From contig JAPPGM010000006.1 of the NCBI GenBank assembly GCA_028874995.1, forward strand, positions 1 to 55,285: a stretch of DNA of 55,285 nt. The letters are read 5' to 3'. The notes below the pieces were generated by a model. It was not told the DNA's origin. It was given only the letters and a program-made list of their open reading frames with translations, and made no database searches. The position numbers were made by a program, and so were the translations under genes. Position 1 is the first letter of the stretch, and the number at the start of each line of letters is the position of its first letter. This document shows, one piece after another, positions 35,052-43,494 of this stretch. The stretch comes from Gemmatimonadota bacterium (GTDB lineage Bacteria; Gemmatimonadota; Gemmatimonadetes; Longimicrobiales; Gaopeijiaceae).

Positions 35052-36232
35052 GAAGACAACGAGTCTTCGAGTCTGTTGCCGGTGCGCCGCGGCCGTCGGC
35101 AAGATGGGGCGTAGCCATACTGGTCCTGCTGGGGCTGCTGTCGACCCCGTCCACGCTTCGAGGCCAATCGTGGGTCAGGGATTTCGTGATTACCGCGGGC
35201 CTTACGGGCGAGGCCTGGTGGGGGGATTTTTCGGCTATCACCGTGCCCCAGTTCGATTCCACCGAGAGTGCGAAGGCCGGCGTCGGAGAGTGGAGTGCGA
35301 CGGGGGTCTTCTCCCTGCTCAATGTCCCGGGGCATCGTCTGGAGGCCACCCTCGACGCAGGAATCCGCCAGTCTGCGGCGACAGGCTTTCGGTTGCGCAA
35401 CTACGCGCCCCGGGAACAGAGCGGGAGGCTGAACATAATCTACGAGCAGAAACTCAGCGGCGGGCTATTCACCACCGAAGCAACGGCTCGGAGCCGCCGC
35501 ATCACCGACCATCCCCCCATGCCGCTGTACAAGTACCCGGGGTACGACATCTACAATGTGCAGGCAGAATATGCGAAGGGCGTACGGGGCTTCAACGTCG
35601 ATGTGAAGATGGCCGGCGAGCAGGCGGACTACAAGCCGCCCCCGCAACTCGATCACCTGGACCACCTGGACCGCAACTCCATGATCGTCGAGGTGGGTGG
35701 CAACAGGATCTTCTACCTTGCGAAGGATCCGGAGGACTACGAGGAGGAGGGGCCTTACTGGGCCATCCGTACCTTCGGTGCGTACGGCTACCACAGCTAC
35801 CCGCGGCAGGGTGGGGAAGTGCAGCGCGTTGACCATGCGATGCGTCTGGGTTTGACCTTCGCATTGAGAACAAACCGCCTCGATATCACGGCCACCATGG
35901 CAGGCACCCGGAGTCGCTCCACCTCCCCGCGCGTCGAGTACAACCATGGACGCCTCCACGTGCAGGCAACCTGGCTGTGGGACGCTACCGACTTGAGCCT
36001 GGTGGGCACCCTGGCCCGAAAACGCTACATCCAGCCGACCCAGGACGCGCTGGTGGCGGGGGAGGAAGCCGACAACGCGTCGGTGCTCTATGCGGAGGTG
36101 ACAAGGTATCTCGGACAGCGCGTCGACGGGGCGTTCAGGATCGGATGGCGGAAGGTGGAGACGAACTACACCGGCGCCTTCTATACCCGGTTCGGGGGGG
36201 GGTTCTCCCTGCGTGTGAGGCCCTGGGGGTAG
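35048..36232 (+). CDS. Predicted outer-membrane beta-barrel protein
   Basis: 394 aa. Signal peptide (GVAILVLLGLLSTPSTLRGQS), then alternating amphipathic strands throughout, such as WSATGVFSLLNV, RLEATLDAGIRQ, GLTFALRTNRLDITATMAG and GAFRIGWRKVET, with Tyr/Phe/Trp at strand ends. It closes with a strand ending FSLRVRPWG. The pattern fits an outer-membrane barrel, but no named family is recognised. Last gene of the five-gene envelope/two-component operon; 6 bp from the convergent phosphoesterase stop. Confidence 0.75.
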   Translation: MRRQRVFESVAGAPRPSARWGVAILVLLGLLSTPSTLRGQSWVRDFVITAGLTGEAWWGDFSAITVPQFDSTESAKAGVGEWSATGVFSLLNVPGHRLEATLDAGIRQSAATGFRLRNYAPREQSGRLNIIYEQKLSGGLFTTEATARSRRITDHPPMPLYKYPGYDIYNVQAEYAKGVRGFNVDVKMAGEQADYKPPPQLDHLDHLDRNSMIVEVGGNRIFYLAKDPEDYEEEGPYWAIRTFGAYGYHSYPRQGGEVQRVDHAMRLGLTFALRTNRLDITATMAGTRSRSTSPRVEYNHGRLHVQATWLWDATDLSLVGTLARKRYIQPTQDALVAGEEADNASVLYAEVTRYLGQRVDGAFRIGWRKVETNYTGAFYTRFGGGFSLRVRPWG

Positions 36233-36238
36233 GGCGAG

Positions 36239-36985
36239 CTAGAGCGATCCCCCGCTCCGCAGGATCGTACCCAGGTCCGTGGGCAGCGTCGAAGCCGTGA
36301 TCGCGGCCACCGCCCGGTCGACATCGTAGGGCACACGCGGGAAGGTGACATCGATCCCGGCGGCGCACACCTCCACGAGGGCATAGGATCCCCGCGGGTC
36401 GCCGTCCTTGGGTCGGCCGACGGAGCCGGTGTTCACCAGGGTTCTGCCCCTGAAGGCACGGGTCCACGGCTTGTGGGTGTGGCCGAAGAAGACGGCGTCG
36501 CCTTCGCGGGCGCGGAGCAGGCCGACCATCTCTTCGCAGAAACGGTCGGTGCGGTCCTCGCGCCAGTACACGTTGTTCAGGGTGGCCGCGCCGTGTAACA
36601 GGATCAGGGTGGGCCCGTCGGCGTGGCCCCCGAAGGGGCGGATGTCGATGCGGAACGGGAGGCTGGCCAGGAAGCGCCGGTTGGCGGCCGAGGTGTGCGC
36701 GGCGGTCCAGCGGTAGCTTTCGGCGGAGAGGGCGTGGTGGCGGGGATCGTCGTGCTGGCAGCCGCAGCTGGGATGGGCGTGGGCGACGGTCGTGTCGTAG
36801 TTGCCTGCCACACCCGGGATGCCCTCGTCGCGGATTCGTTCGATGACCTCGTTGGGCCAGGGGCCGTAGCCGACGAGGTCGCCGAGGTGGTAGACGGCGT
36901 CGACGTCCCGGGTGGCGGTGTCGGCCAGAACGGCTTCCAGCGCGGGGAGGTTTGCGTGGATGTCGGAGATGACGGCGAGGCGCAC
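36239..36985 (-). CDS. Calcineurin-like metallophosphoesterase
   Basis: 248 aa. Dimetal motifs in order: SDIHANLPAL (DxH), LGDLVGYGP (GDxxxxG), GNYD (GNxD) and FFGHTHKPW (GHTH). The family includes YfcE-type phosphodiesterases and related proteins; the physiological substrate is not predictable. Its stop lies 6 bp from the convergent barrel gene and its start is 11 bp after kbl ends, so it may be co-transcribed with tdh-kbl. Confidence 0.92.
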   Translation of the reverse strand: MRLAVISDIHANLPALEAVLADTATRDVDAVYHLGDLVGYGPWPNEVIERIRDEGIPGVAGNYDTTVAHAHPSCGCQHDDPRHHALSAESYRWTAAHTSAANRRFLASLPFRIDIRPFGGHADGPTLILLHGAATLNNVYWREDRTDRFCEEMVGLLRAREGDAVFFGHTHKPWTRAFRGRTLVNTGSVGRPKDGDPRGSYALVEVCAAGIDVTFPRVPYDVDRAVAAITASTLPTDLGTILRSGGSL

Positions 36986-36996
36986 GGCCGGACGGA

Positions 36997-38229
36997 TCAG
37001 GTGGCGGCGCGCGCGGCGGCCAGCGCCGCGAGGACCTCGTCGATCGCCGCCTCGGTGTGATCCGCGTTGATCTGGAAACGGATTGACTCGTCGCCCCGGG
37101 GCACGACCGGGAAGGCGAGCCCGGTGGCCAGCACGCCGGCGTCGAAGAGGGCCGCCACCAGGCGCCGTGTCTCGTCGGTGTCGCGGACCATGATCGGGGT
37201 GATGGGGTGGTCGCCCGGGATGATCTCGAAGCCGGCCGCCACCAGCCCCCTCTCGAAGCGCTTCGTGAGTGCGTGCAGGTGACGGAGCCGCTCGGCCCCC
37301 TCCGGACCCTGCAGGATCTCGAGCGACTTGCGGGCGGCGGCGGCCTCCCCCGCGGTGATCGGGTTCGAGTAGATGTACAGCGGTGACGACTCGCGCAGAA
37401 AACGGATCACCGGCGCACTCGATACCACGTAGCCGCCGTTCACGCCGAAGGCCTTGCCCAGCGTCCCAACCAGGAGGTCGCAGGGCGGGCTGTTCGTGTA
37501 CTCCTCGGTGCCGCGTCCGGTGGCCCCGAACGCACCCACCCCGTGCGAGTCGTCCACCACCACGACCACGTTCTCGGGAAAGTCCGCGTCGTGCCGCTCG
37601 GCAATGGCCATGATCTCGTCCACCGGCGCATGGTCGCCACGCATCGAGAAGATCCCGTCCGTCACCACGATCACGCGCCCCGCCCGCCCCTTCGCCTCTT
37701 CCAGCTGGCGGTCGAGGGTGGCCAGGTCCAGGTGCGGGTAGATGGCCTTTCCCGCCGGCCGCGACATGCGGATCGCGTTGATGATGCAGTTGTGGTTGAG
37801 CTCGTCGGAGATGACGAAGGTGGTCTTGTCGGTGAGCGAAACGAGCGCGCTCACCACGGCCGCGTAGGCTGACGAGAAGATCATCCCCTCCTCGCGGTCG
37901 TGAAACGCGGCCAAGTCCCGCTCCAGCGCCACGTGCGGCGTGTGCGTCCCGGCGATGAACCGCACCGCCCCCGGCCCCGCCCCCATCGCACGCGCCGTAA
38001 CCTCCTCCGCCTCGATCACCTCCGGGTGGAGACTCAGGCCCAGGTAGGAGTTCGCGTTCAGGCGGATGAAGCGCTTGTCGCCCTGCCCCTCGAGCAGGAA
38101 GCGCGGCCCGTGCCCATCCTCCGCCGGGATCACCTCCCGCACCACCACCTCGGCGCCCTTCGCGGTCCCCTGCTCCTCCATGCGCGCGACGAGGTCGTTG
38201 ACCACGCCGGTCAAGCGGTCCATCGGCAT
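36997..38229 (-). CDS. kbl: 2-amino-3-ketobutyrate CoA ligase (glycine C-acetyltransferase)
   Basis: PLP enzyme splitting 2-amino-3-ketobutyrate with CoA to glycine and acetyl-CoA, the second step of threonine catabolism. 410 aa, alpha-oxoamine synthase family: NSYLGLSLHPEV, DELNHNCIINAIRMS, DDSHGVGAFG and the PLP lysine in GTLGKAFGVNGGY. ATG at 38229 is preceded by GGGAGGT. Closest alternatives in the family are BioF or serine palmitoyltransferase, but location 8 bp after tdh supports Kbl. Confidence 0.94.
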   Translation of the reverse strand: MPMDRLTGVVNDLVARMEEQGTAKGAEVVVREVIPAEDGHGPRFLLEGQGDKRFIRLNANSYLGLSLHPEVIEAEEVTARAMGAGPGAVRFIAGTHTPHVALERDLAAFHDREEGMIFSSAYAAVVSALVSLTDKTTFVISDELNHNCIINAIRMSRPAGKAIYPHLDLATLDRQLEEAKGRAGRVIVVTDGIFSMRGDHAPVDEIMAIAERHDADFPENVVVVVDDSHGVGAFGATGRGTEEYTNSPPCDLLVGTLGKAFGVNGGYVVSSAPVIRFLRESSPLYIYSNPITAGEAAAARKSLEILQGPEGAERLRHLHALTKRFERGLVAAGFEIIPGDHPITPIMVRDTDETRRLVAALFDAGVLATGLAFPVVPRGDESIRFQINADHTEAAIDEVLAALAAARAAT

Positions 38230-38237
38230 AGTGTCTC

Positions 38238-39209
38238 TTACCTCCCGGCGGCGCCCACCGCCGCTTGGGCCATGTGGGCTCTCAGTCCCCGGAACATGTC
38301 CGCCACCATGTCCGCGAGCTCGTACTCGTGTCGCCAGCCCCACTGCTCGCGGGCCTCGGAGTCGTCCAGGCGCTCGGGCCACGAGTCGGCGATCGCCTGG
38401 CGCAGGGGGTCGGGGTCGTAGTCGATCTCGAAGCCGGGCACGTGGTCCCGGATCGCGTCCGCCAGCTCGGCCGGGGTGAAGTGCATGGCCGTGACGTTGA
38501 AGGCGTTGCGGTGCACCAGCGACGCGGCCGGCGCCTCCATCAGCTCGATGATCGCGCGGATCGCGTCTGGCATGTACATCATGTCCATGCGCGTGTCAGG
38601 CTTGAGGAAGCAGGTGTAGCGGCCTTGGTCGAGGGCGGCGTGGAAGATGTCGACGGCGTAGTCGGTGGTGCCGCCGCCCGGAGGCGCGGTGTAGGAGATG
38701 AGGCCGGGGAAGCGCAGCCCGCGCGCATCGACGCCGAATCGCGCGTGGTAGTAGTCGCAGAGCAGCTCCCCCGCCACCTTCGTGACGCCATACATGGTCG
38801 TGGGGCGTTGCAATGTGGACTGGGGGGCGGGGTCGCGGGGGGTCTCGGGACCGAAGGCGGCGATCGAGCTCGGGGTGAAGACGCGGCATCCGGTCTCGGC
38901 CGCCACCTGCAGCACGTTCACCAGGCCGTCCATGTTGATCTGGTACGCCCGGAGCGGGTTTTCCTCCGCTGCCGCCGACAGGATCGCCGCCAGGTGGAAG
39001 ATGTCGGTGGGTCCGAAACGTCTCACCACCTCGCGCAGCGCTTCGAGGTCGAGACAGTCCAGCTGCTCCGCCGGGCCGAGGGACGCCCATGCGGCCGGAT
39101 CGCGGATGTCGGTCGGCAGGATCATGGCGGGCCCGTAGCGGTCCCGGAGGCGAGAGGCCAACTCGGTCCCGATCTGGCCGGCCGCGCCGGTGATGAGGAT
39201 GCGCTTCAT
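38238..39209 (-). CDS. tdh: L-threonine 3-dehydrogenase, epimerase/SDR type
   Basis: 323-aa extended short-chain dehydrogenase: GAAGQIG Rossmann motif (8-14), catalytic Ser in TPSSIAAFG and YGVTK (Tyr and Lys). The segments GLRFPGLISYTAPPGGGTTDYAVDIF and TRMDMMYMPDAIRA are typical of SDR-type threonine dehydrogenases rather than sugar epimerases. It oxidises threonine to 2-amino-3-ketobutyrate for the adjacent Kbl. Short palindromes lie upstream. Confidence 0.92.
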   Translation of the reverse strand: MKRILITGAAGQIGTELASRLRDRYGPAMILPTDIRDPAAWASLGPAEQLDCLDLEALREVVRRFGPTDIFHLAAILSAAAEENPLRAYQINMDGLVNVLQVAAETGCRVFTPSSIAAFGPETPRDPAPQSTLQRPTTMYGVTKVAGELLCDYYHARFGVDARGLRFPGLISYTAPPGGGTTDYAVDIFHAALDQGRYTCFLKPDTRMDMMYMPDAIRAIIELMEAPAASLVHRNAFNVTAMHFTPAELADAIRDHVPGFEIDYDPDPLRQAIADSWPERLDDSEAREQWGWRHEYELADMVADMFRGLRAHMAQAAVGAAGR

Positions 39210-39254
39210 GGGGGGACAAGATTACCGGAAACGGGCCGGGGGCAAGACCGGCGA

Positions 39255-39313
39255 GGTTGGCCAACCCCACTCGGCGAGGCCGGTAAAGTTAGTCAGATAA
39301 GTTGACTAAGTTT
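39255..39313. promoter_or_regulatory. Palindromes upstream of tdh (candidate operators)
   Basis: Two elements lie in the 109-bp gap upstream of tdh. GGTTGGCCAACC at 39255-39266 is a perfect 12-bp palindrome. TTAGTCA (39289-39295) and TGACTAA (39303-39309) form an inverted repeat around GATAAGT, extended by AAA/TTT outside. The second is AT-rich in a GC-rich genome and lacks a T-run in the direction of the upstream gene, so an operator is more likely than a terminator. Confidence 0.45.
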
Positions 39314-39318
39314 TAAAG

Positions 39319-39816
39319 CTATCGCCTTCCTCGTCCCCGGTCGCGGCGTCGCAGTTCCCGCTCGCGGTCGGCGTTCAGGAACCGTTGGAATCGCTCGTAT
39401 TGCTCCGGCGTCAGGATCCGTCCCACCTCGGCGTTGAGCGAATCGCGCTGGGCGGCCAGGACAGGGAGGACCTCCTCCCACACCCCCTGGGCGTCGGACT
39501 GGTGGCGCGCCATGGCCTCGCGGATGCCCTCGACCTGCTCGTCGGTCAGGTCGAGCATGCGGACCAGCCGGTCGGTAACGCGCAACCGCGCAAGCTCCGA
39601 CCAGGGTCGCTCATCGCGCCCGCCGCCAGGTCGTCCGGGACGAGACCGTTCTCCCCAGGGACGATCGGACCTGATGTCACGGGCCCCTGTGCGGTCGAAG
39701 TACCGGCCGTAGTCATCACCCCGGTGGTCGACGATTCTCATGACCCCGAGGGTCACGGCCACGCCCGCGAAGAAGACGGCGGCGAGCACGAGCGCGGCGA
39801 CCGATCTGCGGCTCAT
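39319..39816 (-). CDS. Spy/CpxP-like (LTXXQ) periplasmic protein
   Basis: 165 aa. N-terminal membrane anchor or signal (VAALVLAAVFFAGVAVTLGV), Arg/Gly/Asp-rich linker, then a helical domain with two LTxEQ-type motifs (MLDLTDEQVEGIREAM and ILTPEQYERFQRFL). This is the fold of periplasmic sensors such as CnrX/ZraP and of Spy/CpxP chaperones. Its ATG overlaps the stop of the anti-sigma gene by 4 bp. No clear His/Met metal-site cluster is visible, so the ligand is unknown. Confidence 0.85.
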   Translation of the reverse strand: MSRRSVAALVLAAVFFAGVAVTLGVMRIVDHRGDDYGRYFDRTGARDIRSDRPWGERSRPGRPGGGRDERPWSELARLRVTDRLVRMLDLTDEQVEGIREAMARHQSDAQGVWEEVLPVLAAQRDSLNAEVGRILTPEQYERFQRFLNADRERELRRRDRGRGRR

Positions 39817-40211
39817 GGCACGTACTCCTCGACGGCCAGCACGAGTTCCCCGGCGGTGGGCGCATAGCTTCCCTCCATCCACGCCGCAACGGGCCAGGGC
39901 ATCATGACTTCGACGAACGAAACCTCGTCGACCCCGCCACCTCCCCCGGGCAGCAGAAGCAGCACTGCAGCCGCCGCAGCGGCCAGCCCCGCCGAACCCA
40001 GCATGACCGGACGGCGCCAGCGGGTGAGCGTTCCCTCGAGGGTTTGCTGCTGCCGCGCCTCGAGCAGCGGCCGGGCCCGCTCCACGATGTCCGACACCAG
40101 CGACTCCCAGCGATCGGGGTGCGCCTGCGGGTCGAGTTCGAACACGGTCGGCGCGGAATCCGTACGGCCGTGTCCGGCGTGCTCGTTGGCGTGATCATTC
40201 ATTCTGTTCAT
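39813..40211 (-). CDS. Putative single-pass anti-sigma factor
   Basis: 132 aa: a cytoplasmic N-terminal ~70 residues (ELDPQAHPDRWESLVSDIVERARPLLEAR), one transmembrane helix (PVMLGSAGLAAAAAAVLLLLPGG) and a short periplasmic tail. It lacks the HxxxCxxC zinc motif of ZAS anti-sigmas. The assignment rests on its position between the ECF sigma gene (3 bp gap) and the LTXXQ gene (4-bp overlap) and on its topology, as in CnrY. Confidence 0.7.
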   Translation of the reverse strand: MNRMNDHANEHAGHGRTDSAPTVFELDPQAHPDRWESLVSDIVERARPLLEARQQQTLEGTLTRWRRPVMLGSAGLAAAAAAVLLLLPGGGGGVDEVSFVEVMMPWPVAAWMEGSYAPTAGELVLAVEEYVP

Positions 40212-40214
40212 CCG

Positions 40215-40775
40215 TCACGGGCTTTCCAGCGCGAGGCGACTCGAAAGAAGCCGCCGCATCGCCTTTCTGGCGAAGTGCAGGTGGACACGGGAGGAGCCGG
40301 CCGAAATCCCGAGTTCGCTCGCGATCTCGCCGTGGCCCCACCCCTCCATGTCGTAGAGAACGAGGACCTTCCTCTGCAGGTCGGTCAGGTGGGTCATGGC
40401 TTCCGAAAGGTGGCCGCGCAACTCGGCCCGTTCGGCGTCGGCCAGCGGGTCGTCGCGCGAAGCGGCCGACACCGCCTTCTCCAGGGGCGCCGCCGCGCGG
40501 ACCTGGTTGTACTGTCTCCGGTTGTGCGCCGTGTTGCGTACGATGGCCATGAGCCACGCCTTGAACCGGTCGGGGTTGCGGCAGCTGTCGATCTGCTGCA
40601 ACGCCCGGATGAATGCGTCCTGGCATACGTCATCCGCATCGTCGGGGTTGTCCAGCGTGGCCCGGGCGACAGCGTGCGCCGTCCTCAGATGTCGCCGGAC
40701 CAGCTGGTCGAACGCCCTGCTGTCTCCGCGCCGGACCCGAGCGACCAGGAGTCCGTCGGTCTCCCCGTTGTCCAT
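40215..40775 (-). CDS. ECF-family RNA polymerase sigma factor
   Basis: 186 aa with sigma-2 (FDQLVRRHLRTAHAVARATLDNPDDADDVCQDAFIRAL, then FKAWLMAIVRNTAHNRRQ) and sigma-4 (LTDLQRKVLVLYDMEGWGHGEIASELGISAGSSRVHLHFARKAMRRLL). It heads a three-gene unit with an anti-sigma-like membrane protein and a Spy-like periplasmic protein, implying activation by an envelope signal. ECF sigmas usually drive their own promoter, but no matching site was confidently recognised upstream. Confidence 0.95.
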   Translation of the reverse strand: MDNGETDGLLVARVRRGDSRAFDQLVRRHLRTAHAVARATLDNPDDADDVCQDAFIRALQQIDSCRNPDRFKAWLMAIVRNTAHNRRQYNQVRAAAPLEKAVSAASRDDPLADAERAELRGHLSEAMTHLTDLQRKVLVLYDMEGWGHGEIASELGISAGSSRVHLHFARKAMRRLLSSRLALESP

Positions 40776-40915
40776 TCATGTCCGGCTGGTTGAAGTGATT
40801 CGAATGCAACATGCCCTTTTCTTTCGGACATCCGGAGGCGGCGTTTCGTTAGGAGGCTGCCGCGATCCGCTCCGGCTGCGGGCCGCACACTCGGCTCCCC
40901 GCTTAAGACATCGGT

Positions 40916-41245
40916 TCAGGGCGCCCCGCCGGACTTGGGCGTCCACCGGTCCGCATCGCGCTCTTCGTACTTGTCCATGGCCCGCGCGAAGGCCCGGTCC
41001 AGGTCGATCCCCTGCTGGTTGGCTAGGGAGATCAGCACGAAGAGAATGTCGGCGATCTCCAGCTCCAGCTCCGCCGGCGCCTCGTCTTCGCGCTTGGGCT
41101 TGGAACCGAAACGGTGGTTGATCTCGCGCGACAGCTCGCCGACCTCCTCGACCAGCCGGGCCAGGATCGCCAGCGGCGGCCAGTAGCCCTCCTCGAAGCG
41201 GCTGATCCACCGGTCCACGCGTTCCTGCGCGTCGCGGAAGGTCAT
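40916..41245 (-). CDS. MazG-like nucleotide pyrophosphohydrolase
   Basis: 109-aa all-alpha NTP pyrophosphohydrolase domain. The metal-binding pattern is visible: EEVGELSREI (ExxE) followed by ELELEIADILFVLISLANQ (ExxD). Single-domain proteins of this type hydrolyse (d)NTPs for house-cleaning; the preferred nucleotide is unknown. ATG overlaps the stop of the MDR gene by 4 bp. Confidence 0.92.
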   Translation of the reverse strand: MTFRDAQERVDRWISRFEEGYWPPLAILARLVEEVGELSREINHRFGSKPKREDEAPAELELEIADILFVLISLANQQGIDLDRAFARAMDKYEERDADRWTPKSGGAP

Positions 41246-42279
41246 GGGCGCGCCCTCGTGGGGTCGAGGACGAGCTTCCCGAACACCTCCCCCGCTTCTA
41301 GCAGCTCATGGGCACGCCGCGCTTCGTGGAGCGGCAGCACGGCGTGGACCGGCGGGGTGACCACGCGGCGGAACACCATGTCCATGGCCGCGCGGAACTC
41401 CGCCGGGGTCCCCATCGTCGATCCCAGGATCGAGAGCTGGCGCCAGAAGAGGAGGCGGATGTCGACCTTCCCGGCGGGACCGGTCGTCGCCCCGAACGAG
41501 ACCAGCCGTCCCCCGACGGCCAGCGCCCGAAGGAGCTGCGGCCAGATGGCCTCGCCGACGGAGTCCAGGCAGAGGTCAACACCCGCCTTTTGGGTCATGC
41601 GGTGGATTTCGCGTCCCCAGTCGGTGGTGGTGCGGTCGAAGACGTGGTGGGCGCCCAGGCGTCGTACGCGCCGCACATTCTCCTCCGATGAGGTCACCGC
41701 GAAGACCTCGGCACCGGCCTCCCTGGCGAACTGGACCGCCATGGCCGACACGCCCCCGCTCGCGCCGGTGATCAGCACGCGCTGCCCCTCCCGCAGTCTT
41801 CCCCGCGTCATGAGGCCGCGCCACGCGGTGACCCCGGCGAGCGCGGCCGCCGCGGCCGTCGCCGCCGGGAACCCGTCGGGGAGTTCCACCACATTCGCCG
41901 CGGGCGCCACCGCGAACTCCGCGAACCCTCCCTGGGTGTGCTCGCCGATCACCTGGAAGGGTTCCATGTCCAGCCCCGGAATCCTCGCCAGCCGATACCA
42001 GTCGTACGCAAGCGACGGGTCCACGACAACCCGTTTGCCGAGCAGGGAACGCACCGTCCCGGGCCCGAGCTTGTCGACCGTCCCCACGATGTCCGATCCG
42101 CCGATGTGCGGCATCGGGATCTCGATGGGGAGACCGCGCCGCATCCACAGGTCGAGGTGGTTCATCGCGGAGGCCTCGACCCGGATCCTGACCTCGGCCG
42201 GGCCGGGCCTGGGGACGTCCATCTCCTCGACCCTGACGACTTCGGGTCCGCCGTTTTTGTGAAAGACCGCTGCCAACAT
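41242..42279 (-). CDS. Zinc-binding-type MDR oxidoreductase (quinone reductase-like)
   Basis: 345-aa medium-chain dehydrogenase/reductase. GroES-like N-terminal domain with NHLDLWMRRG and PHIGGSDIVGTV, then an NAD(P)-binding Rossmann domain with GASGGVSAMAVQFAREAGAEV. The structural zinc cysteine cluster of classic alcohol dehydrogenases is absent, pointing to the zinc-free quinone-reductase-like branch. Substrate unknown. Operon with the MazG-like gene. Confidence 0.9.
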   Translation of the reverse strand: MLAAVFHKNGGPEVVRVEEMDVPRPGPAEVRIRVEASAMNHLDLWMRRGLPIEIPMPHIGGSDIVGTVDKLGPGTVRSLLGKRVVVDPSLAYDWYRLARIPGLDMEPFQVIGEHTQGGFAEFAVAPAANVVELPDGFPAATAAAAALAGVTAWRGLMTRGRLREGQRVLITGASGGVSAMAVQFAREAGAEVFAVTSSEENVRRVRRLGAHHVFDRTTTDWGREIHRMTQKAGVDLCLDSVGEAIWPQLLRALAVGGRLVSFGATTGPAGKVDIRLLFWRQLSILGSTMGTPAEFRAAMDMVFRRVVTPPVHAVLPLHEARRAHELLEAGEVFGKLVLDPTRARP

Positions 42280-42445
42280 TTGATGGGACGACCTCGTTCA
42301 GGGTGGGGGTGAGGGAACGCACCCGCTGCCGGAGCGCCATGAAGATAGGGCATGGAGCCCGCCGACCGTATACCTTTCGGGCCGGTCGGCGCCGGGACCG
42401 GGTGTGCCGGGGACGCGGCGCCGGAAGAACGGGAGCGAACCACGA

Positions 42446-42820
42446 ATGACGGAATCAGCGGACGCGCCGAAAGCCGGCAAGGGTGAGGATGACCACACCC
42501 TGGGCGGGTATTTCGCGGTCCACAACCGCCCACCCGGATTCGAGGCGGTCGACGGCCAGCCGTACACCGTCTCGATCGAGACGGAGCGGACGGGCGACCT
42601 GAGGACGCCGGTGGCCGGATACCTGGTGTTCCCGCGCTGGGCCGCGACAGGGCTGGGGATCGTGGGACATGTGGAGACCCCGGTGCTCTGGCGGGGGACG
42701 AGCCGGAACGCGGTGGCGGAGGAGGCAGCCGCCCTGACGTTGCACGAGGTGCAGCGCCTGTTGAACGAGGCGATCGCGAGGCGGGCCGGCGATGGTGGTG
42801 GGGAGGAGGGAGCCGCGTGA
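42446..42820 (+). CDS. Conserved hypothetical protein upstream of queE
   Basis: 124 aa, no signal peptide or membrane segment. Central stretch (HTLGGYFAVHNRPPGFEAVDGQPYTVSIETERT and AGYLVFPRWAATGLGIVGHVETPVLWRG) looks like a small alpha/beta domain; the C-terminal helix is Ala/Glu-rich. No family recognised. ATG at 42446 follows GGGAG. The stop overlaps the queE start by 4 bp, so the two are translationally coupled. Confidence 0.75.
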   Translation: MTESADAPKAGKGEDDHTLGGYFAVHNRPPGFEAVDGQPYTVSIETERTGDLRTPVAGYLVFPRWAATGLGIVGHVETPVLWRGTSRNAVAEEAAALTLHEVQRLLNEAIARRAGDGGGEEGAA

Positions 42821-43491
42821 TGGCGCGTACCGACTCCATCCGGATCACCGAGATCTTCCACTCCATCCAGGGCGAGTCCACCTGGGCCGGTGTGCCCTGC
42901 ACCTTCGTGCGCCTCACCGGGTGTCCGCTCCGTTGCGTCTGGTGCGACACCGCGTACGCCTTCCACGGCGGAACGCGTCGCACGATCGACGAGGTTGTCG
43001 GGGCGGTGGCCGAAATCGGATGCCGACTCGTCGAGATCACGGGCGGGGAGCCGCTCGTGCAGCCGGGCGCGGCCGTGCTGGCCCACCGTCTGCTCGACGA
43101 CGGCTACACCGTGCTCGTGGAGACCTCGGGCGCGGTCGACGTGAGCGTCCTGGACGACCGGGTGCACCGCATCATGGACCTGAAGTGCCCGGGTTCGGGC
43201 GAGGAGCACCGCAACCTGTGGTCGAACCTGGACCACCTGACCGGGCGCGACGAGGTGAAGTTCGTGGTGGCGGGCTTAGAGGACTTCGAGTGGGCGGCCG
43301 GCGTGATTCGGCACCGCGGCCTCGACGAAAGGGTGCGCGACGGGTCGCTCGGGTGCCTGCTGGTCTCGCCGGTGTGGGGGCTGGAGGGGATGGAGGAACT
43401 CGCCGAAGCGATTCTTGAGAGCGGATTGCCGGTCAGGTTTCAGACCCAGCTGCACAAGCACATCTGGGGGCCGGACCGGGCGGGGGTGTGA
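42817..43491 (+). CDS. queE: 7-carboxy-7-deazaguanine synthase
   Basis: Radical SAM enzyme making the 7-deazaguanine core of queuosine. 224 aa. FHSIQGESTWAGVPCTFVRL and cluster motif CPLRCVWC (Cys36, Cys40, Cys43) are diagnostic, with ITGGEPLVQ and VETSGAVD for SAM and substrate. Starts at GTG 42817 (GTGA overlap) or the next ATG. Other queuosine precursor genes (queD, queC, queF) are not in this window. Confidence 0.95.
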   Translation: MMARTDSIRITEIFHSIQGESTWAGVPCTFVRLTGCPLRCVWCDTAYAFHGGTRRTIDEVVGAVAEIGCRLVEITGGEPLVQPGAAVLAHRLLDDGYTVLVETSGAVDVSVLDDRVHRIMDLKCPGSGEEHRNLWSNLDHLTGRDEVKFVVAGLEDFEWAAGVIRHRGLDERVRDGSLGCLLVSPVWGLEGMEELAEAILESGLPVRFQTQLHKHIWGPDRAGV

Positions 43492-43494
43492 GCC

